A stretch of DNA of 64,000 nucleotides from Bacillus sp. FJAT-49736 (GTDB lineage Bacteria > Bacillota > Bacilli > Bacillales > Bacillaceae_C), in the NCBI RefSeq assembly GCF_018343615.1, contig NZ_JAGYPI010000002.1, forward strand, positions 391,562 through 455,561, written 5' to 3'. Every line of letters starts with the position of its first letter. The stretch's first letter is position 1. Below the pieces are notes generated by a model. It saw only the letters and a program-made list of their open reading frames with translations. It was not told the origin of the DNA and made no database searches. A program made the position numbers and the translations under genes. Of the stretch, positions 9,901-17,868 are shown piece after piece.

Positions 9901-12234
9901 ATCATTCTCTACTGATTCCTTTAAATATTCCTGAATACATTCATCAAGGGCTTTCTGCAGATCTACCGGTCCAATAAAGCCATCTTCAGGTATGCGGTCT
10001 ACTAGTTTCTCAGCAATTGCATCTACTTCGGTATAATCACTATCATTTACAAAAGTTTTAAGAACAGATAAGTCTATTCCAAAATCAAAATCATCTGGAA
10101 ACATCAAAGCAAATTCAAGTGCCGTATAATCACGTAAATCATGTAGCATCATATATATAGTTCTCACATCTATTCCCTTGCTACAAATATCTCTAACAGT
10201 CTGTTGATTAGGAAATCCACCCTGCGGTCGATTCTCCAGCATGTATTTATACACAAATTCTTTATCATTTTTCAATTCAGCAAAGAAACCGCTAGATCCT
10301 TCATGTTTGTAAAAAGCATACTCCGGATATGTCTCCATTGCCTCTTGCATCTCTGCAACCGTAGTAGCTTGATTGAACTTGCCTAAAGGGAATGTCGTAA
10401 AGGTTTGATTTTCCCCATAGCTTGTCCCTTGTGAATTCGTTGCATAAGCTCGGTAGTGGTAAGTTGTACTTGCATCTAATCCTGTTAATTTCGCTGTAAA
10501 ATCACCTATATTCCCCTCTGTTGTTACCTTTTTGTCAATGATAGTAGGATTGAGATTGCTAGAATATACAATTCCTCTCTCAGTAATAGACGTATTTCCA
10601 TCTGAAGTTACATTCCCACCTACTGTTGCACCTGTAGTCGTAATATCTAATGGTTGTGAAGTTGTAACAGTAGGTACACTTGCTGTAATGGTAGATTGTC
10701 TTACAGCGCTTATACCATTTGCCCCAACTGCAATGAACACTCCGTTACCATATGACACACTATTCATGAATTCATTTGAATTTGGAATCCCTAATGGATC
10801 TGAATTCTCAGAAGTCCAATCCTCTCCATCATGTGATGAATAGAATGCATCTTCTCCAATGGCTACGAATTCTCCATTTGCATAGGCAATACTGTACATT
10901 GGGGTATTGGCCGAGGAAGAGCTCCAATGAATACCGTCATTAGATTTTTCAATCACTCCATCCCCCGAAACAGCAATATACTGATTATTCCCGTAACTTA
11001 TATCATAAAACTCTACAGGGTCATTAATGTATGCCTTACTCCAATTTACTCCATCTGTAGAATTGTAAATCGCTCCTTGATTTCCGATTGCTACGAAGTG
11101 GTCTCCAACATAAATCACCTTATAAAGACAAATATTTGAATTATCCAGAGTGTTTGTCCAATTGATGCCACCATCTGTTGATGTATAAATTTTTCCATCA
11201 ACTTTACTATTAACTCCACCTACTACTACATAGGTATTTCCATGACTAGCGGCTGAGAAAAAATTACCTTGCCCATGACTATTATGCAAAATGACAGGAT
11301 TTTGAACACTCCAATTAATACCATCGGAAGATGTTGCAACAAAGGCATCAGAACCTCCAATCCCCTGTTGATTTCCTGTTAAAACCCATTTATCCCCTGA
11401 ATAATATAGACCTGTAAAACTCCGAGTGTAATTTAAATCTGGGGTAAAATTAATTGTTTGTTTGGTCCATGTATGGTCGCTGTTTAATGAATATATAGCC
11501 CCTCCACCAAAATCACTTAAGTGACTTGAAATGGCCAGCCATTTATTTCCGTCATATGCTATATCGTAGAAACCGCCATCTACTTCATTGGATTGGTATA
11601 CTTTCCAAGTGTTTGAAATAGGGGGATTTGCATCATTCCCGTTAGAAGAAACAACCGGATCACTCACGGTCAGATCATCGATCTCTATTTTGATTGTTGT
11701 TTTCGCATATATTCTAAACTCATCAATGTTTTGCCAAGCTGGATTAGAAGCAACATCAACTGTATAAAAATCCCTACTTGGCGGCGTAAAAGTTAATTTT
11801 GCGTCCTGTACCGGTTGCCCTGAAAGATATCCTTGGATAGTATACTGATCAGAGGGAGAATTCCTCTCTATCACTTTAAATGAGTTAAGTTTAAAAGCAC
11901 CCGTATTAGAGTGGACTAACGCATAGTCAGTGGCACCAGTGCTAGCAAAGCCTGCAAAATATAGATCGTTTGTTACATTTGGTGCAAGTGCTGATTTTAT
12001 TTGCGTTTTATTTTGATTACTATTGTTATTCGGAAAACTAAAAGTCCAATCTCCTACCATTTGAGGATTAGATTTTCCAATATCCGCGGAAGCACTTTCG
12101 AAATTCTCACTTCTTGGTGTCGATGCTGTCGCATAGGCTTTTACCGAAGTAAATATAGAGGCAATGGGATTCAATATGTAAATTACCATACAAACTATCG
12201 TTACCCATTTCATATTACGAAATAAACTATTCAT
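6904..12234 (-). CDS. Giant secreted surface protein: propeller, Fn3, InlB repeats and SPOR-like C-terminus
   Basis: 1776 residues. Order: signal peptide (1-35), beta-rich CBM-like region (40-195), BNR-type propeller with SxDGxxW motifs (205-510), Fn3-like domain (520-610), alpha-helical region (620-770), atrophied Ig-like domain (about 775-860), four InlB-type repeats ending in AKW (860-1150), cadherin-like sandwich (1150-1240), a module of about 235 residues ending TFTVLGVP (1255-1490), two Ig-like domains (1495-1700) and a SPOR-like end (1705-1776). The helical region, atrophied Ig domain and C-terminal half are shared with the 17869-22095 gene. There is no LPXTG or SLH anchor, so the SPOR-like end may bind peptidoglycan. 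It has its own promoter with the TGTTCAG repeats. Adhesion or carbohydrate binding is inferred. Confidence 0.85.
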   Translation of the reverse strand: MNSLFRNMKWVTIVCMVIYILNPIASIFTSVKAYATASTPRSENFESASADIGKSNPQMVGDWTFSFPNNNSNQNKTQIKSALAPNVTNDLYFAGFASTGATDYALVHSNTGAFKLNSFKVIERNSPSDQYTIQGYLSGQPVQDAKLTFTPPSRDFYTVDVASNPAWQNIDEFRIYAKTTIKIEIDDLTVSDPVVSSNGNDANPPISNTWKVYQSNEVDGGFYDIAYDGNKWLAISSHLSDFGGGAIYSLNSDHTWTKQTINFTPDLNYTRSFTGLYYSGDKWVLTGNQQGIGGSDAFVATSSDGINWSVQNPVILHNSHGQGNFFSAASHGNTYVVVGGVNSKVDGKIYTSTDGGINWTNTLDNSNICLYKVIYVGDHFVAIGNQGAIYNSTDGVNWSKAYINDPVEFYDISYGNNQYIAVSGDGVIEKSNDGIHWSSSSANTPMYSIAYANGEFVAIGEDAFYSSHDGEDWTSENSDPLGIPNSNEFMNSVSYGNGVFIAVGANGISAVRQSTITASVPTVTTSQPLDITTTGATVGGNVTSDGNTSITERGIVYSSNLNPTIIDKKVTTEGNIGDFTAKLTGLDASTTYHYRAYATNSQGTSYGENQTFTTFPLGKFNQATTVAEMQEAMETYPEYAFYKHEGSSGFFAELKNDKEFVYKYMLENRPQGGFPNQQTVRDICSKGIDVRTIYMMLHDLRDYTALEFALMFPDDFDFGIDLSVLKTFVNDSDYTEVDAIAEKLVDRIPEDGFIGPVDLQKALDECIQEYLKESVENDKQNLEITFATGDDENHVTKNISLPTKGEKGSDISWTSSDLEAVGNDGTVSASQENKVVTLTATITRGTQTVTKTFTITVLAMLINHYTVSFNTNQGSDIPSISVKENGTVTKPTDPVKEGYTFDGWYTDINFLSAYDFNQEVTSNLNLVAKWKINNYTVTFDSNGGSTVTNKIAEYNTKISAPEVPTRTGYSFVNWFKDREFTQVWKFNTDKVTNDTTLYAKWEKQSYTVHFDTNGGSNVTDETVEYHEKATKPTDPVKEGYTFDGWYTDINFLSVYDFNQEVTSTLNLVAKWKINNYTVTFDSNGGSTVTNKIAEYNTKISAPEVPTRTGYSFVNWFKDREFTQVWKFNTDKVTNDTTLYAKWQSSDATLSKLELSNNATISPAFDAEKANYTANVGYSTTSLTVTPTKSNTNATITVNGKLSDTTVDLQVGENIITIMVTAQDGIVSKTYTITVYRAAAPSPSPGPSNPSEGSTRVVDVTVGQGQNGTAATVEIVRKIENGVKVDEVNFDESKAQEVVQKAIAQKQDISTIILTDLPQDIADEMKVNVLKKSLGQLGDNHIALQIQTPSATVSLPKDTVQSLNELGNDLYFRVVPIRKEADQQKTIQETLSSDAVKNAVGDKTKDIHVYGNPVTIETNYSNYKTNVLFPLKDLSLPLNPSARKAFLNTLRVYVKHTDGTEELLNGEVVTDKKGVPISLKIQINKFSTFTVLGVPSTENVNTAPLAKHVTISGSKVVGSVLKGTYKYEDADRDTQGKSLFQWYRADNSKGLNKQVIKGAVHSTYKLTANDTGKYIGFEVTPVASKGNKNGKPVVSIFIGKIVSKNTAPSVSGVKILGETAVGKTLHVTYKYQDAEGDKEGKTIINWYRVINGKKQLIKGAHKTSYTLTAKDVLNRLVVEVTPIPKTGVKTGVKKVSTTSKAIKQEQYMGHLDLGVIRSKSYVESIGAILKTKYNGLVIIKKAGSYYKLSADFKTKKEAIRVARELKKKKLIINYSIR
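8811..9567 (-). repeat. Recent in-frame duplication of an InlB repeat pair
   Basis: About 334 bp at 8811-9144 recurs almost unchanged at 9234-9567, an offset of 423 bp (141 codons). The encoded repeat pairs differ at only two residues in the duplicated stretch (SAYDF/SVYDF and TSN/TST), while the other InlB repeats in the protein are far more diverged. This indicates recent expansion by slippage or recombination. Confidence 0.9.
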
Positions 12235-12316
12235 TTTCTCATTCCTTTCCTATAAATTTAGTACTATGCCAATAAAACTAGGAATCTTCCTAAACCAGAT
12301 AAATCTTTACAATGAC

Positions 12317-12350
12317 ATTCTAAACTACATGACTAAACATATTCTGAACA
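12317..12350 (-). promoter_or_regulatory. Promoter with TGTTCAG/TGTTTAG direct repeat, candidate SARP-like regulator site
   Basis: Read on the minus strand: TGTTCAG (12350-12344), four bases, TGTTTAG (12339-12333), ten bases, then TAGAAT (12322-12317) as a -10 element. It lies about 85-115 bp upstream of the giant surface gene. No TTGACA-like -35 is present and the repeats occupy that place. The same arrangement with the same spacings lies before the 22095 gene. Heptamer repeats with 11-bp period next to a -10 are the known layout for SARP activators. Confidence 0.65.
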
Positions 12351-12505
12351 ATTGCATACAATTCCGACAAAAAATGACATGCCTCTTATCAATAAACTAC
12401 CTCCTGACTTTTTTCAACTTTGGGCTTGATATTAGCTTCGGTCTTAGAGGGCTGTTCGGAATTATTTTAATTTCCAAGGCTTTTTAATCATTTTCCAAAA
12501 AGAAA

Positions 12506-12540
12506 AGAAGCAAGGTTGTCTTTCCTTGCTTCTGTCATAA
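12506..12540 (-). terminator. Rho-independent terminator at the end of the cohesin operon
   Basis: AGAAGCAAGG and CCTTGCTTCT form a perfect 10-bp stem around an 8-base loop (12506-12533). On the minus strand it is followed by TTTTCTTTTT. It would end the transcript coming from the cohesin gene and the small remnant at 12566-12864. Confidence 0.8.
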
Positions 12541-12565
12541 ATAACTTTATTTTTTCTTACTAGCC

Positions 12566-12864
12566 TTATCCTTTTGCAGCTTCTTTTTGATACTTCACAA
12601 GAGCTTTGGTGTCTATTTTTTGTTTCTTCATATCCTTGATAATAACACCTGCGCTACTAGAATTTTTTACGTTCTTCTTCACAAAGGTTATAAGGAAATC
12701 GGTTTCTACTTTCTTAGATAAGTTCATCATTGCACTGGATACCGTTTTCACTAAGTAACTTTTTACTTTTAATACTCATTTGCAACCGCTTGGTACTTAC
12801 CTAATAAATCACCGGCTTGTTTGGAATAGTAGTGACCAGTTTGAAAAAACTTTTCGAAGTGCAT
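12566..12864 (-). pseudogene. Small degraded ORF between cohesin gene and terminator
   Basis: Two adjoining minus-strand reading pieces. The first is 31 codons from an ATG at 12864 (MHFEKFFQTGHYYSKQAG to VANEY) ending at 12769. The second is a Lys-rich piece of up to 61 codons (12751-12566, VETDFLITFVKKNVKNS to EAAKG) in another frame. Neither has a clear ribosome site. Joined by a frameshift they would make a basic protein of about 100 residues. I do not recognise it. It could be a remnant of a small gene or unrelated noncoding DNA. Confidence 0.35.
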
Positions 12865-12919
12865 AAATCAGCGAAGTTCCCCTGCATCCTTAAATAAACA
12901 GGAGGAACGTTCCTTCGTC

Positions 12920-14773
12920 TCAATGTACCGAGTAATGGATAATTAACTTTCTTTTTTTCAGGTCTTTTCCTACTATTGCTGCTTCTGCTTTTGTTTTAAA
13001 ACTTGCAGAAAGTTTATAATATGAACCTGATTTTTTAATAACCATCTTTCCATGGTAGTCTTTCTTCATGATGGTACTAAGTCTTTCCACATATGACTTA
13101 CTTCGAATCACACCTAATTCAAGATTTCCATTGTATTGTTTTTTCATGTCAATGTTTTTGGCAACAATCTTACCGATATAGGTACTGAAAGCAGCCTTTC
13201 CGTGCTTACTTCCCTTCGAAGCAACAGGAATGACTTCAAATCCAATGTATTTTCCTTTGTCCTTATTGGTCAGTGTATAGGTTGAATGGAAAGCCCCTTT
13301 GATCACCTGTTTATTGTGACCCTTACTGTTATCAGCCCGATACCATTTGAACGTTGAATTCCCTTGTGAATCATGCTCTGCATCTGCATAATGATACGTT
13401 CCTTTTAATCGGGATCCAACGGTTTTTGAACCGGAAATAGTGACATGGCTTGTCACTGGAGCTTTGTTCGCTGCTACCACTTTACTTGGGACACCCAGAA
13501 CCGTGAACGTGCTAAATTTATTAATCTGAATTTTTATGCTTACAGGATTTCCACTCGAATCCTTTACAATATCACCCTTTAAAAATTCCTCTGAGCCATC
13601 GGTATGCCTTACATAAACTCGTAAGGTATTTAAGAAAGCATCTCTAGCAGCTTGATCGGATGGAAGAGAAATTCCACTTAAAGGGAACAAAACATTGGTT
13701 TTATAGTTTTTATAATTGGTTTCAATATTAATGGGATTTCCATAGACTTTAATATTCTTAGTATTTTCACCAACCGCTTTTTTCACAATTGGGGAGGAAA
13801 GCGTCTCATGGATCACCTTTTGTTGAGCATCTTCTTTTCGAATTGGAGCCACTCGGAAATAAAGGTCATTTCCTTGCTCATTCAACAATTGAACGGTCTC
13901 CTTAGGAAGCAAAACGGTTGCACTTGGTGTCTCGATTTGTAGGGCAATTCGATGACTTCCTAGCTGACTAAGTGCCATTTGTAAAACATTCACTTTCATT
14001 TCATCCGCTTTATCCTGTGGTAGATCCGTCAGTAAAATGGTTGTAATGTCTTTTTTTCCGTCAATCGCTTTTTGTACGACCTCTTGTGCCTTGCTTCCGT
14101 CAAAATTGACTTCATCCACTTTGACACCATTTTCTATTTTACGTGAAATGTCAACCGTTGCGGCTGCAGCATTCTCATTTTGACCTACTGTTACACTCAC
14201 TTGACGTGTGTTCCCACTGCCGGGAGAAGGCGGTCGTGATGCTATAAAGATGCCACCTTGTACCGTAACTGATAACGGCAGATTATCAGAGTCTGTGAAG
14301 CTTAGTGCCTCTTGATCCGATGTTTGAACCGTTAGTCCTTTGCTATTGGTACCCATGATTTCAAATTGAATCGTAAAAAGAGTTGTACTATCAGAAATCG
14401 GCTTGTCCCCTCCTGTAGTATCCACCCAGGCGGTTCTTACAAAGCCTTTCGAATCATCATAGGAGGACCAGAAGCATTTATCTTTTGAATTAGAGCATGT
14501 TTCACTTACTCCATTTGGCTTAATTCCCTTTACCTTTAGTGCTGTATGATCATAATTTATTTCGATTCCATAGGAAGCAATCCCACTTGTTGGTTTACTG
14601 ATTTTCACAGGAACATCAACGATTTGACCCACATAACCCTGAATATTTCCGATGGTAACATGTATATCAGAAGAGGGTGGAAGGGCGACGGCCTGTATTT
14701 GATTTGGAATGACAAGCATCATAAGTAGAGCAATGATTCCTATGAGCTTCATACCTGTCATGATTAACTTCAT
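12920..14773 (-). CDS. Secreted cohesin-domain protein with shared C-terminal module and SPOR-like end
   Basis: 617 residues. A signal peptide (1-28) is followed by a cohesin domain (about 35-172): VTIGNIQGYVGQIVDVPVKI, then GIASYGIEINYDHTALKVKG, and SLSVTVQGGIF at the end, matching the strand pattern of type I cohesins. The module shared with the neighbouring surface proteins comes next (190-425, ending TFTVLGVPS), then one Ig-like domain (430-540) and the SPOR-like end (about 545-617, SGSYYKLSASFKTKAEA). The gene starts 12 bp after the dockerin-protein gene stops, in the same operon, with GAGGTGGAG before the ATG. The obvious reading is a wall-bound receptor that holds the dockerin protein. 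Cohesin identity is by sequence pattern and the pairing is inferred. Confidence 0.8.
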   Translation of the reverse strand: MKLIMTGMKLIGIIALLMMLVIPNQIQAVALPPSSDIHVTIGNIQGYVGQIVDVPVKISKPTSGIASYGIEINYDHTALKVKGIKPNGVSETCSNSKDKCFWSSYDDSKGFVRTAWVDTTGGDKPISDSTTLFTIQFEIMGTNSKGLTVQTSDQEALSFTDSDNLPLSVTVQGGIFIASRPPSPGSGNTRQVSVTVGQNENAAAATVDISRKIENGVKVDEVNFDGSKAQEVVQKAIDGKKDITTILLTDLPQDKADEMKVNVLQMALSQLGSHRIALQIETPSATVLLPKETVQLLNEQGNDLYFRVAPIRKEDAQQKVIHETLSSPIVKKAVGENTKNIKVYGNPINIETNYKNYKTNVLFPLSGISLPSDQAARDAFLNTLRVYVRHTDGSEEFLKGDIVKDSSGNPVSIKIQINKFSTFTVLGVPSKVVAANKAPVTSHVTISGSKTVGSRLKGTYHYADAEHDSQGNSTFKWYRADNSKGHNKQVIKGAFHSTYTLTNKDKGKYIGFEVIPVASKGSKHGKAAFSTYIGKIVAKNIDMKKQYNGNLELGVIRSKSYVERLSTIMKKDYHGKMVIKKSGSYYKLSASFKTKAEAAIVGKDLKKRKLIIHYSVH

Positions 14774-14785
14774 ATCTCCACCTCT

Positions 14786-17700
14786 TTAATAATTATAATG
14801 GGTAATATATTGATAAGTCCCTATAGGATAAAGGGTCCATTGGGATAAATAGAAACCATCTGAAGATCCATGCATTAAACGTGGAAGCCTCTCTAAAGTA
14901 CCGCCGTTAGGTAAGATTTCCTTTGGACCCGTAGCATTTGGGTCACCGAGGATATCCACTACTTGACCATTTTGCTTGAGAACGAATCCCGTCGTTACAC
15001 AATTGCCAGGCATATCTAAATACATTTCGTCATTGTAATAAGCAGCATTAGTTAGATCCATGTAGTCGTAAAATATAGAGTTAATCATTACATAATCCAT
15101 ATTCGGGTACTGTTCAAAGAGAGTCTGTGTAATCACTTGTCGTGCATTCGTCTTCAAATTCCACTGGTAGACATCAATCGAAAGCCCCGATATTTTCCCA
15201 TCGGCACCTCCAACTCTCCCAGGGAATACCTCAACTGCAATCCTTCCATTTCCACCATCCAAATATTCAGAGAAAAATGCTGAAGGTAGTTCAATTTCAG
15301 CCGTAATCTTCATTGTATTTGACGTAGCTGTTTTCCCTTTTACAGTAGCAGATGAAAGAATGTTGATAGAAAAGTTGTTAAAGTCCGTGTCAAAATCTGT
15401 CCCATCAGAAACAAATACAACTTGTACTGATTCGTCATTTATATAATTTACCGATCCAATAGATAGCCCCTGTGGTGCATTATTCAATCGAAAATCTCTT
15501 GCTGAAATAGATTGCTTAAATGTATCTCCGCTAAGTACCAATGTTACCGAATTTCCTTTACGGAGGCTTGATTCCATTAATGTACTTGTTGGGGTAGCCG
15601 TCACTGTGGCAGGCGTCTCTTGAATGCTCGTTGTGAACGCCCAATCTGACTTATTAGATTTCCCTGTAAAGGCATTTCCTCTTACATCCGTAATGGCTCC
15701 TCGTTCAAATAGGATATAATAACTTGTTCCAAACTCCAGTGCGGAATGATGAATTGTGATAGTATGATTTTCGATTGTGATATGGCTCGTATCATTCCCA
15801 CTATAGGAAGTGACCAAAGAGTCATCACTCGCTTTATAAATTGAAATCTTTCCATCATTGCCAACGATGGTTTCATCGAAGGTTGCTGATAAATCTGAAT
15901 CAATCGCTACATCGGAAGCATTTTTCTCTGGTGATAGGATCATCAATACGGGTGGAAGCTTGTCACCTTCTTTTACTTTTTCACTAACACCACTTAAAAC
16001 CGCTTGACCCGTTTGTCTTCCAGATAAAGCCACTGGTGTTACTTCAAAGAATAAGTAGTGATTTTCATCTTCATCCTGAATGGTATAATCTTTCCCCGTT
16101 GCTCCACTGATCGCTTCTTTATCACTGCCATCCTGCTGTGTACTTCGATACCATTGGTACTTTGACGTACCTTCCGGGTCTTGTTCATTATCAGCATATG
16201 TGTATTGACCATGGATCATTTCGCCAGCGGTAAAATTACCCGTCATTCCTACATTCGAAACGGTAGGAGCTTCATTTGCTTTTTTCACATAAATCGTAAC
16301 GGTTTGCTCATTCGAATCGTCTGTACCGTCATTCGCTTTATACGTAAATTGATCTTTCCCGACAAATGAGGCTTCTGGTGTATACGTAAAGGTTCCATCT
16401 TTTTTCAAATCAAGTGTGCCATGACTTGGACCCTTCACTAATATGGCCATCAAAGAATCATGTTCTACATCCTCGTCATTTAGTAGAATGCTATGATCCT
16501 GATCCACTTCCAGTGTTTCACCCTCTATTACCGTGAAATCATCTTTATTGGCAACTGGAGGATCATTCACCGCTATTACATAAATCACCACGGTTTGCAC
16601 ATTAGAATCTGCCGTACCGTCATTGGCTTTATAGGTAAACTCATCTGTTCCGTTAAAATTAGCGTCCGGGTCATAAGTAAAGGTTCCGTCCTCATGTAGA
16701 GTGAGGGTACCATGACTTGGATTACTGACTTTAATCGCCTTCAATAAATCACTTTCAATATCTGTATCATTTAGAAGAATACTGGAATTTAAGTCTACTT
16801 GAAGCGTTTCATCTTCATTAACAGTATATTCATCCTCATTCGCCACTGGGGCATCATTAACGGGATGAACATGAATATTCACCGTTTGTTCCTCGGAGTC
16901 AGCCATCCCGTCATTCACTGTATATGTAAATTGATCTTCCCCAAAAAAATTATCATTCGGAATATAGCTGAACGTTCCGTCCCCTCGCAAAGTGACTTTA
17001 CCGTGAGTAGGATCCTTTACTTTTATAGCTGTTAACGTATTCCCTTCAATATCGAAGTCATTGTTTAGAATACTAGACGATAGATTTGTATTTAATGTTT
17101 GATCTTCATCAACATCAAAGGAATCTGTATTTACTAATGGGGCATCATTGATATCACTTAATTGAATAATATAGTTGTTATTAGCTATAGAGGTTGCAGG
17201 CTTGCCAACATATTTGCTCATCAGCAAACTAGCATCCGCACTTGTAATTATCCCATCCCCATCAATATCTAATAGCTTCAGCTGCTCCTCATTAAGAGTG
17301 GTTTTACCGTTTATGACCTGATAAATGAGAAGTGCATCGGACGGATTAACAATACCGTCTCCGTTAATGTCACCAATTTTACTTATTGAGATTTTAAATT
17401 GATCTATTACTTTGCGTCCCTGTTGGTCTGTAGCGGTAACCTTTATTTTTGAATCTCCAAAATGGTTTACATTCATATTCAAAATAAGCTGATTGGTTGA
17501 CAAGGAAACACTCTCTTGCTCGGTGGTAGCATTTAATTGAATAGAACTTGGATCCAAATAAGATGTAAATCGATTACTAAAATCAATCGAAATGGTATCC
17601 CCTGTCTTGGTAGCTTTCGATTTCATCCACTCCGCACCATTCACAAAGGAAATTCGCGGATTACTATCTGCATGCACCTTTACATGCTGATTACTTGTAA

Positions 17701-17788
17701 GAGGAAAAATTGCGATAACCGATGCTCCCAGTAACGGAAGGAAAATCTTTTTACTTTTTGTAAAAAAATGAATCATTTGGTTGTACAT
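14786..17788 (-). CDS. Secreted dockerin protein with cadherin-like repeats and lamin-tail-like domain
   Basis: 1000 residues from the ATG preceded by AAAGGAGG; six further in-frame codons upstream lack a ribosome site. Positions here count from this ATG. Signal peptide (1-40), Ig-like region (45-135), then a complete type I dockerin (about 138-195) with two calcium loops, GDINGDGIVNPSDALL and DIDGDGIITSADASLL. Three cadherin-like/tandem-95 repeats of about 96 residues follow (215-500, each with TLxxDGTFxYxP and VNDG/ANDG), then an Ig-like domain, a Big_5-like domain (620-730) and a lamin-tail-like C-terminus (850-1000, FFSEYLDGGNGRIAVEVFP and ILGDPNA). It alone of the four surface proteins lacks the shared C-terminal module, so docking to the cohesin protein would be its way onto the cell. 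Confidence 0.85.
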   Translation of the reverse strand: MYNQMIHFFTKSKKIFLPLLGASVIAIFPLTSNQHVKVHADSNPRISFVNGAEWMKSKATKTGDTISIDFSNRFTSYLDPSSIQLNATTEQESVSLSTNQLILNMNVNHFGDSKIKVTATDQQGRKVIDQFKISISKIGDINGDGIVNPSDALLIYQVINGKTTLNEEQLKLLDIDGDGIITSADASLLMSKYVGKPATSIANNNYIIQLSDINDAPLVNTDSFDVDEDQTLNTNLSSSILNNDFDIEGNTLTAIKVKDPTHGKVTLRGDGTFSYIPNDNFFGEDQFTYTVNDGMADSEEQTVNIHVHPVNDAPVANEDEYTVNEDETLQVDLNSSILLNDTDIESDLLKAIKVSNPSHGTLTLHEDGTFTYDPDANFNGTDEFTYKANDGTADSNVQTVVIYVIAVNDPPVANKDDFTVIEGETLEVDQDHSILLNDEDVEHDSLMAILVKGPSHGTLDLKKDGTFTYTPEASFVGKDQFTYKANDGTDDSNEQTVTIYVKKANEAPTVSNVGMTGNFTAGEMIHGQYTYADNEQDPEGTSKYQWYRSTQQDGSDKEAISGATGKDYTIQDEDENHYLFFEVTPVALSGRQTGQAVLSGVSEKVKEGDKLPPVLMILSPEKNASDVAIDSDLSATFDETIVGNDGKISIYKASDDSLVTSYSGNDTSHITIENHTITIHHSALEFGTSYYILFERGAITDVRGNAFTGKSNKSDWAFTTSIQETPATVTATPTSTLMESSLRKGNSVTLVLSGDTFKQSISARDFRLNNAPQGLSIGSVNYINDESVQVVFVSDGTDFDTDFNNFSINILSSATVKGKTATSNTMKITAEIELPSAFFSEYLDGGNGRIAVEVFPGRVGGADGKISGLSIDVYQWNLKTNARQVITQTLFEQYPNMDYVMINSIFYDYMDLTNAAYYNDEMYLDMPGNCVTTGFVLKQNGQVVDILGDPNATGPKEILPNGGTLERLPRLMHGSSDGFYLSQWTLYPIGTYQYITHYNY

Positions 17789-17814
17789 GGAAAAACCTCC
17801 TTTCAAAGCAAAGG

Positions 17815-17855
17815 GAAGGTTCTTTTGCCCCCTTTAAAGAAGCAGAAGAACCTTC
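17815..17855. other. Intercistronic hairpin
   Basis: GAAGGTTCTT and AAGAACCTTC form a perfect 10-bp stem between the 17869-22095 gene and the dockerin gene. No T-tract follows on the minus strand, so it may stabilise, process or attenuate the transcript rather than end it. Confidence 0.5.
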
Positions 17856-17868
17856 TCCCTGTTCTTTC

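Noticed and set aside
12266-12487. 73-codon plus-strand ORF
   Set aside because: It runs antisense through the repeat promoter of the giant surface gene and has no ribosome site.
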